DNA from: Siphonodentalium dalli
Taxonomy: Eukaryota; Mollusca; Scaphopoda; Gadilida; Siphonodentaliidae
DNA: 64,000 nt
Reading direction: 5' to 3'
Assembly: GCA_032622095.1 (NCBI GenBank)
Contig: CP136068.1
Span: 138,825,989-138,889,988, forward strand
The notes below the pieces were generated by a model. It did no database searches, had not been told where the DNA came from, and worked only from the letters and a program-made list of their open reading frames with translations. A program made the translations under genes and the position numbers. Positions 58,318 through 64,000 of this stretch are shown here, piece after piece (the first letter of the stretch is position 1; each line of letters begins with the position of its first letter).

Positions 58318-58498
58318 TATCGCGAATTATTGGAAGAACCATCACTCTTATAAGTAGCGATAAAAAGAGAGAATAAGGTGCGGTATACAACCGTCGCTCT
58401 AAGAGTACGTTCGTCCCGGGGCTAGGGTATAGATATTTGACCGCCGGTGATTCAATTAATGCCAATTTATCAGTATGGTACTCTATGTATTCATTCAT
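58304..58498 (-). CDS. 64-aa ORF of Polinton-like cluster, left copy
   Basis: Starts MNEYIEYHTDKLALIE, with a hydrophobic stretch near residues 42-57 (YSLFLSLLIRVMVLP). It lies 7 bp after the stop of the 108-aa gene and overlaps the start of the 189-aa gene by 14 bp. Tight packing supports a real gene. No family recognised. Identical copy at 60148-60342. Confidence 0.45.
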   Translation of the reverse strand: MNEYIEYHTDKLALIESPAVKYLYPSPGTNVLLERRLYTAPYSLFLSLLIRVMVLPIIRDNARV

Positions 58499-58505
58499 GA
58501 TTTGG

Positions 58506-58832
58506 CTAATCGTATGACACTGCTCTTTTCATTTTCTTCTTATTATTATTAGACAAACCTCCATCAGACACTCTCTTGTTGGTTTGTTTGGACGCTTTAC
58601 GTGTGTTTGTCAACTTATTTGCTGCAACTTCAGCCTTAGCCATTTCAATCGCTTGAGCGATGGGTGTCACCACGTTAATAAGTGGTTTTAGAACGTCTTC
58701 TTCACTATCACTAGTTTTAGTTTTGTCAATAAAGTATCGACCCTGATTATCTGGCATTAACTTCCCATCAACCATATCTCTGAAATGTTTTCTCCACATT
58801 TCAATATCTGCTGGAATATACGGGATCGACAT
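58506..58832 (-). CDS. 108-aa protein of Polinton-like cluster, left copy
   Basis: Starts MSIPYIPADIEMWRKHFRDM; the W-x-x-HF-x-x-M-x-x-GK region is followed by a linker, VVTPIAQAIEMAKAEV (a predicted helix) and a Lys/Asn-rich tail (KKKMKR) resembling a nuclear localisation signal. I associate the MW-x-x-HF ... VTPIAQAIEMAK pattern with small proteins of invertebrate Polinton-type elements, from memory and without a search. It is the first gene of a compact three-gene series reading away from the palindrome centre. Identical copy at 59814-60140. Confidence 0.6.
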   Translation of the reverse strand: MSIPYIPADIEMWRKHFRDMVDGKLMPDNQGRYFIDKTKTSDSEEDVLKPLINVVTPIAQAIEMAKAEVAANKLTNTRKASKQTNKRVSDGGLSNNNKKKMKRAVSYD

Positions 58833-59090
58833 GTTTCTTCAAAATGTACAAGTCACTCTTTTTTCTGCATTTTATTTTAGAAAGTTTATCGCCTCTTATA
58901 AAAATCGATTATTGGCCATGAATGCCAAATGCACCATGATAGTTATCGATGTCAATAATGCGTTTCGTTGAGATCTTGATTGAGTATGCACCAATCAATG
59001 AGCAAATAAATGAGCAAGCAGGATGTTATGTCGCTTGGTGGCGGAGGTAGCATCACCAAATTACCCCTCGGGGGACCTCATTCTGCCATC
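58833..59090. other. Upstream of the left gene cluster
   Basis: Divergent promoter candidate for the cluster: AATGTACAAGTCACTC near the ATG and TCTTATAAAAATCGA at 58893-58907 (a TATA-like motif in either strand). Near 58990 two short GAGCAAAT units occur. Identical on the other side at 59556-59813. Confidence 0.4.
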
Positions 59091-59556
59091 TAAAAATAGA
59101 ATCTTTGGGTCTAAAATTGGTTGTACTAAAATATTCCCAAAAACCCAAAACTTCAAAAATTTCAAAAAACTTCAAAAATTTCAAAAAATTTCAAAAACTT
59201 CAAAAATTTCAAAAACTTCAAAAATTTCAAAAAACTTCAAAAATTTCAAAAACTTCAAAAATAAGACCCCGGCGGCGGCGGCGGCGGCGGCGCCGGTATT
59301 TTACTGCGGCGGCGGTGCCTCCGCCGCCGCCGCCGGCGGACCCCGCAGTAAAATACCGGCGGCGGCGCCGCCGCCGGGGTCTTATTTTTGAAGTTTTTGA
59401 ATTTTTTGAAGTTTTTTGAAATTTTTGAAGTTTTTGAAATTTTTGAAGTTTTTGAAATTTTTTGAAATTTTTGAAGTTTTTTGAAATTTTTGAAGTTTTG
59501 GGTTTTTGGGAATATTTTAGTACAACCAATTTTAGACCCAAAGATTCTATTTTTAG
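59091..59556. repeat. Central foldback with GGC-rich core
   Basis: The terminal-type sequence CATCTAAAAATAGAATCTTT (59090) runs inward to GTTGTACTAAAATATTCCC, then CTTCAAAAATTTC units, ATAAGACCCC, (GGC)n and GGTATTTTACTGCGG (59295-59309), and mirrors out. The core 59263-59387 is the only strongly GC-rich DNA in the window. The first blocks also occur at 54645-54740, the outer edge of the left arm. Confidence 0.85.
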
Positions 59557-59813
59557 ATGGCAGAATGAGGTCCCCCGAGGGGTAATTTGGTGATGCTACC
59601 TCCGCCACCAAGCGACATAACATCCTGCTTGCTCATTTATTTGCTCATTGATTGGTGCATACTCAATCAAGATCTCAACGAAACGCATTATTGACATCGA
59701 TAACTATCATGGTGCATTTGGCATTCATGGCCAATAATCGATTTTTATAAGAGGCGATAAACTTTCTAAAATAAAATGCAGAAAAAAGAGTGACTTGTAC
59801 ATTTTGAAGAAAC

Positions 59814-60140
59814 ATGTCGATCCCGTATATTCCAGCAGATATTGAAATGTGGAGAAAACATTTCAGAGATATGGTTGATGGGAAGTTAATGCCAGATAAT
59901 CAGGGTCGATACTTTATTGACAAAACTAAAACTAGTGATAGTGAAGAAGACGTTCTAAAACCACTTATTAACGTGGTGACACCCATCGCTCAAGCGATTG
60001 AAATGGCTAAGGCTGAAGTTGCAGCAAATAAGTTGACAAACACACGTAAAGCGTCCAAACAAACCAACAAGAGAGTGTCTGATGGAGGTTTGTCTAATAA
60101 TAATAAGAAGAAAATGAAAAGAGCAGTGTCATACGATTAG
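59814..60140 (+). CDS. 108-aa protein of Polinton-like cluster, right copy
   Basis: Identical in sequence to the product at 58506-58832 (MSIPYIPADIEMW...), inverted around the centre. It is the first gene of the right-hand cluster, with a stop 7 bp before the 64-aa gene. Confidence 0.6.
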   Translation: MSIPYIPADIEMWRKHFRDMVDGKLMPDNQGRYFIDKTKTSDSEEDVLKPLINVVTPIAQAIEMAKAEVAANKLTNTRKASKQTNKRVSDGGLSNNNKKKMKRAVSYD

Positions 60141-60147
60141 CCAAATC

Positions 60148-60342
60148 ATGAATGAATACATAGAGTACCATACTGATAAATTGGCATTAATTGAATCACC
60201 GGCGGTCAAATATCTATACCCTAGCCCCGGGACGAACGTACTCTTAGAGCGACGGTTGTATACCGCACCTTATTCTCTCTTTTTATCGCTACTTATAAGA
60301 GTGATGGTTCTTCCAATAATTCGCGATAATGCACGGGTGTGA
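60148..60342 (+). CDS. 64-aa ORF of Polinton-like cluster, right copy
   Basis: Identical to 58304-58498. Same 14-bp overlap with the following gene. Confidence 0.45.
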   Translation: MNEYIEYHTDKLALIESPAVKYLYPSPGTNVLLERRLYTAPYSLFLSLLIRVMVLPIIRDNARV

Positions 60343-60898
60343 TTTATGTGGCATTATTTTATCGACGAACTACAATCTACAAAGACATAAACAGATTAAA
60401 CACGGAGTTATGTCCGAGACAAAACCAACTCTCTTCGGAGAAGATACCGATGAATCTGACGAAGCGGTTCTAGATTCAGATGAAGATGAACGTGGAACGC
60501 TATCAGATTCAGAAGATGGTAATGGCGTCGGTAGTAGAACGGTATTCGGTCTTAAGAAAGCTGCGCGATGTGTCAACGAGATGGACACATTCAAAAGTAT
60601 GATGAAACGCGTCACCAATGATGTGAAAGAAGAAGAGAGCATTTCGGGAGATGAGAGCATGTCGGGAAAAGAGGATACCATCGACACAGAGTTTGCTCTG
60701 TTTCTCAAAAGTTATAGACGATTAATAGAATACCAGTATCGATTGAAAACATCACGCATACATACCATGATCATGAAGAAAATGGTCAAACTGACCAAAC
60801 ACGGATATAATAATGAATGGGCTGCAGATGAAGCGATGAGAAAATTCAAGAAACTCTTAGAAGTAAATCTAACGGTCGAAGATTCAGACAATGATTAA
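60329..60898 (+). CDS. C2H2 zinc-finger protein of Polinton-like cluster, right copy
   Basis: Identical to 57748-58317: one N-terminal C2H2 finger, acidic middle, helical basic C-terminus. AATAAA at 60904-60909 follows the stop, so the cluster may yield one polyadenylated transcript running from about 59.8 to 60.9 kb. Confidence 0.7.
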   Translation: MHGCDLCGIILSTNYNLQRHKQIKHGVMSETKPTLFGEDTDESDEAVLDSDEDERGTLSDSEDGNGVGSRTVFGLKKAARCVNEMDTFKSMMKRVTNDVKEEESISGDESMSGKEDTIDTEFALFLKSYRRLIEYQYRLKTSRIHTMIMKKMVKLTKHGYNNEWAADEAMRKFKKLLEVNLTVEDSDND

Positions 60899-62194
60899 AT
60901 TTCAATAAACTTCATCAACATGTTATTCTCGTCTTCGTTATATATCTATAAGTGGGGAGGGGGTTTCACCAATATTACATCACGTCCCTTACCGCGTGTC
61001 ACTTTAACATTCCACACCGTGCGTGTATTATCCCCCTTTAATTATGTCATAGCATTGGTACATAGAAGACTGTATAACACTATGCCTATGTCTGTATCTG
61101 TTGTCACACCGTGAGTGGATTGTCCGCCTTTAATGATGTCATAGCGTGTGTATATGCAAGACAGTATAACCCTATGATAATGCATGTAGCTGTTGTTGGT
61201 AAGATGTGAAATATAAATTTCAAGGTTCAATTCATTCGTGTAGTAATTTCGTATATGTTAAACGCTCTTCATTCGTGCGCTTGTATTGTTAACATTCATT
61301 CATAATGAGTGTCCCTTTAGAGTGTCTTGTGTTCCTTTAAGATTCAAACACCAATATTACATCACGTCCCTTGTTTCGTGTCACTTTAACTCCTTGAGTG
61401 TATTGCCCCTTCGAATGATGTCATAGCATGGGTACATGTAAGATAGTATAACACTATGACTATGTCTGTATCTGTTGTTGGTAAGATGTGAAAATATAAA
61501 TTTCAGTTCATTCGTGTAGTAATTTCGTATATGTTCAACGCTCTTCATTCGTAAGAGTAATTACCAACTGGAAGTTGTACTATTTTTGATAAACATCGGA
61601 TTTGCTCATCAGACGATAAGCTGACAATATTTACGTATGGTCTAATTAGATTCATGCATAAATGTAAGGTAATTTTTGTTATGGTCAAGTTTTTTGTTAA
61701 GACCATGTTCTAACATAGATCGATAAATAAGTTAAAGGTCATTATATTCCACAGTCAAATCTATTGGTGATCGAATTTGATAACTATTTTATTGGAACAA
61801 CTAAGAGTATTATTTACGTGAGATCAATGAGTCCAATTATTATAAATAATAAATTGCAGGCATCGGTGGATACCCGATTGCCACATTTAGTGATCACGTG
61901 ATAAACTGATAAAATGTCCAAGTGACGTACTATAATGAGCAAAAAAAAAATGAGTTGACCTTCGGCTTCGTCCCGATTGGGTACTGAGCTGACACCGGGG
62001 ATAAATTGACCAATGACTGCCATCGTATCCTTTGACAGATATGCGTGCGCAGACTCGTTTGATGTTCGCTATCGCATTACTATGTTTTAATAGCCGAGCC
62101 TTCACTTATCGTCTGACTCTCTTACTGACAAGACCTGTCTACACAGTACTTCTCCGGCAGACTATTCATCCACTGGTAGGCCTACATACAGGTA
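60899..62194. other. Arm sequence between gene cluster and satellite, right
   Basis: Inverse of 56452-57747 with at least one base change (TTAAACGC near 61255). Includes the inner direct-repeat copy. Confidence 0.6.
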
Positions 62195-62998
62195 TGCCCA
62201 TTTTTTTGCTCATTTGCTCATTTTTATTGCTCATTTGCTCATTTTATTGCTCATTTTTTTGCTCATTTGCTCATTTATTTGCTCATTTGCTCATTTTCTT
62301 GCTCATTTGCTCATTTATTTGCTCATTTGCTCATTTTTTTGCTCATTTGCTCATTTATTTGCTCATTTGCTCATTTTTATTGCTCATTTGCTCATTTTTT
62401 TGCTCATTTGCTCATTTTTATTGCTCATTTGCTCATTTATTTGCTCATTTGCTCATTTTTTTGCTCATTTGCTCATTTATTTGCTCATTTGCTCATTTTT
62501 ATTGCTCATTTGCTCATTTTTTTGCTCATTTGCTCATTTTTATTGCTCATTTGCTCATTTATTTGCTCATTTGCTCATTTTTATTGCTCATTTGCTCATT
62601 TTCTTGCTCATTTGCTCATTTATTTGCTCATTTGCTCATTTTTATTGCTCATTTGCTCATTTTCTTGCTCATTTGCTCATTTTTTTGCTCATTTGCTCAT
62701 TTTTATTGCTCATTTGCTCATTTTCTTGCTCATTTGCTCATTTTCTTGCTCATTTGCTCATTTTCATTGCTCATTTGCTCATTTTTTTGCTCATTTGCTC
62801 ATTTTTATGCTCATTTGCTCATTTTCTTGCTCATTTGCTCATTTTCTTGCTCATTTGCTCATTTTTATTGCTCATTTGCTCATTTTCTTGCTCATTTGCT
62901 CATTTTCTTGCTCATTTGCTCATTTTTATGCTCATTTGCTCATTTTTATTGCTCATTTGCTCATTTTCTTGCTCATTTGCTCAGTTTTTTGCTCATTG
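62195..62998 (-). repeat. GAGCAAAT satellite, right
   Basis: Inverse of the array at 55736-56450 but 89 bp longer, so the two arrays differ by several units. Read on the plus strand it gives long TTGCTCATTTGCTCATTT tracts with stop-free frames that are not genes. Confidence 0.95.
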
Positions 62999-64000
62999 AT
63001 CGGTACATACTCAAGAGTCATATACCTAACATCCAATGTACGTTAATGGTGTCATAGCGTGGGTACATAGAAGACTGTATAACACCATGCCTATGTCCGT
63101 ATCTGTTGTCACACCGTGAGTGGATTGTCCGCCTTTAATGATGTCATAGCGTGTGTACATGCAAGACAGTATAATACTATGATTATGTCTGTAGCTGTTG
63201 TTGGTAAGATTTGAAAATATAAATTTCAAGGTTCAATTCATTCGTGTAGTAATTTCGTATATGTTCAACGCTCTTCATTCGTGCGCTTGTATTGTTAACA
63301 TTCATTCATAATGAGTGTCCCTTTAGATCGATAAATAAGTTAAAGGTCCTTACATTCCACAGTCAAATCTATTGGTGATCGAATTTGATAACTATTTTAT
63401 TGGAACAACTAAGAGTATTATTCACGTGAGATCAATGAGTCCAATTATTATAAATAATATATTGCAGGCATCGGTGGATACCCGATTGCCACATTTAGTG
63501 ATCACGTGATAAACTGATAAAATGTCCAAGTGACGTACTATATGTATGCATTCTGATCCGCTGTCGTTATTCATTCCATAACGTAATGCCTCAGGCCAGT
63601 CGAAAATTGGTTGCTCGTCATATTCATTATATTGAAATTTTGGAAGTTTTGGAAATTTTGGAAGTTTTTGAAATTTTGGAAATTTTGGAAGTTTTGGAAA
63701 TTTTTGGAGTTTTGGAAATTTTGGAAGTTTTGGAAATTTTGGAAATTTTGGAAATTTTGGAAATTTTTGGAGTTTTGGAAATTTTGTAAGTTTTGGAAAT
63801 TTTGGAAATTTTGGAAATTTTGGAAGTTTTGGAAATTTTGGAAGTTTTGGAAATTCTGGAAATTTTGGAAGTTTTTGAAATTTTTGAAATATTTGAAAGT
63901 TTTTGAAATTTTTGAAATATTTGAAAGTTTTTGAAATTTTGGAAGTTTTTGAAATTTTGGAAGTTTTGGGTTTTGAAAAAATATTTTGGGTTTTGATATT
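62999..64000 (-). repeat. Outer right arm, truncated by window end
   Basis: Inverse of 54735-55736: the outer direct-repeat copy (62999-63630) and the TTTTGGAAGTTTTGGAAA array (63637-63970). The last bases correspond to 54735, so the true outer end of this arm is not in view. Confidence 0.9.

Larger units (their letters stand above)
54640..64000. repeat. Nearly perfect palindrome, centre about 59323
   Basis: Every landmark from 54735 to the centre has its inverse on the other side. Between 56460 and 62190, position p pairs with 118646 minus p; outside the satellites the constant is 118735, so the right satellite is 89 bp longer. Left genes at 57748-58832 and right genes at 59814-60898 encode identical proteins. 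Single-base differences exist (for example TTCAACGC against TTAAACGC near 61255; ATCTTC against ATATTC near 63622). The spacer at the centre is under about 40 bp. The right arm is cut by the window end. Confidence 0.95.

Overview
This window is intron-containing animal nuclear DNA, AT-rich and heavily loaded with transposons, with almost no uninterrupted genes. A marine invertebrate (a spiralian such as a mollusc or brachiopod, or possibly a cephalochordate) fits best, because of the IFI44-like immune GTPase exons, the Helitron, hAT and piggyBac-type elements and the DIRS-like remnants. The species cannot be fixed from the sequence alone. There is no bacterial operon structure, CRISPR array, rRNA or convincing tRNA.

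The cellular genes I can support are two IFI44-like, dynamin-superfamily GTPase genes. Gene A is on the minus strand with exons at 15317-15505 (Cys-rich), 12402-12516 (transmembrane), 9224-9339 (linker) and 5309-5473 (P-loop). All its splice sites are canonical and every junction is phase-matched; its G3/G4 exons would lie beyond the window start. Gene B is on the plus strand with exons at about 21791-21909 (transmembrane, tentative), 35506-35633 (linker), 36008-36176 (P-loop), 48931-49304 (G3), 51676-52091 (G4) and possibly 52178-52330. Gene B carries two single-base frameshifts, so it is either a recent pseudogene or contains assembly indels. The 5' ends of A and B face each other between about 15.5 and 21.8 kb. 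Both predict a membrane-anchored GTPase, which differs from the soluble textbook IFI44.

The introns and flanks are a museum of repeats. They hold piggyBac-type MITEs with nested hairpins (1-2177, 49319-49703, and a related copy at 52.6-52.9 kb), hAT elements with 8-bp target-site duplications (6813-7183, 18187-19164, 20773-21149, 33433-34597, 53617-54565), a decayed DIRS-like gene (6628-7743), a 27-bp minisatellite with higher-order structure (12.5-14.25 kb), a 31-bp minisatellite (10.25-10.83 kb), a 3.9-kb foldback (22.2-26.1 kb), tandem hairpin-plus-promoter modules (38.8-41.1 kb), head-to-tail Helitrons (42.5-43.6 kb), and an inverted pair of decayed transposon genes with a FEN1/XPG-like nuclease signature (43.7-48.35 kb). 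Two intact copies of a lineage-specific basic protein gene sit near the start (920-1612 plus, 3508-4173 minus).

The last 9.3 kb (about 54.65 kb to the window end) is the most striking part: a nearly perfect palindrome centred near 59323. Each arm carries the same three small, overlapping, intronless ORFs (108, 64 and 189 aa) followed at once by a polyadenylation signal, plus a GAGCAAAT satellite. The genes look like those of Polinton/adintovirus-type elements, and the terminal motif of the arm also appears at the centre, so the structure reads like a head-to-head inverted dimer of one linear element. A foldback sequencing or assembly artefact must be excluded.
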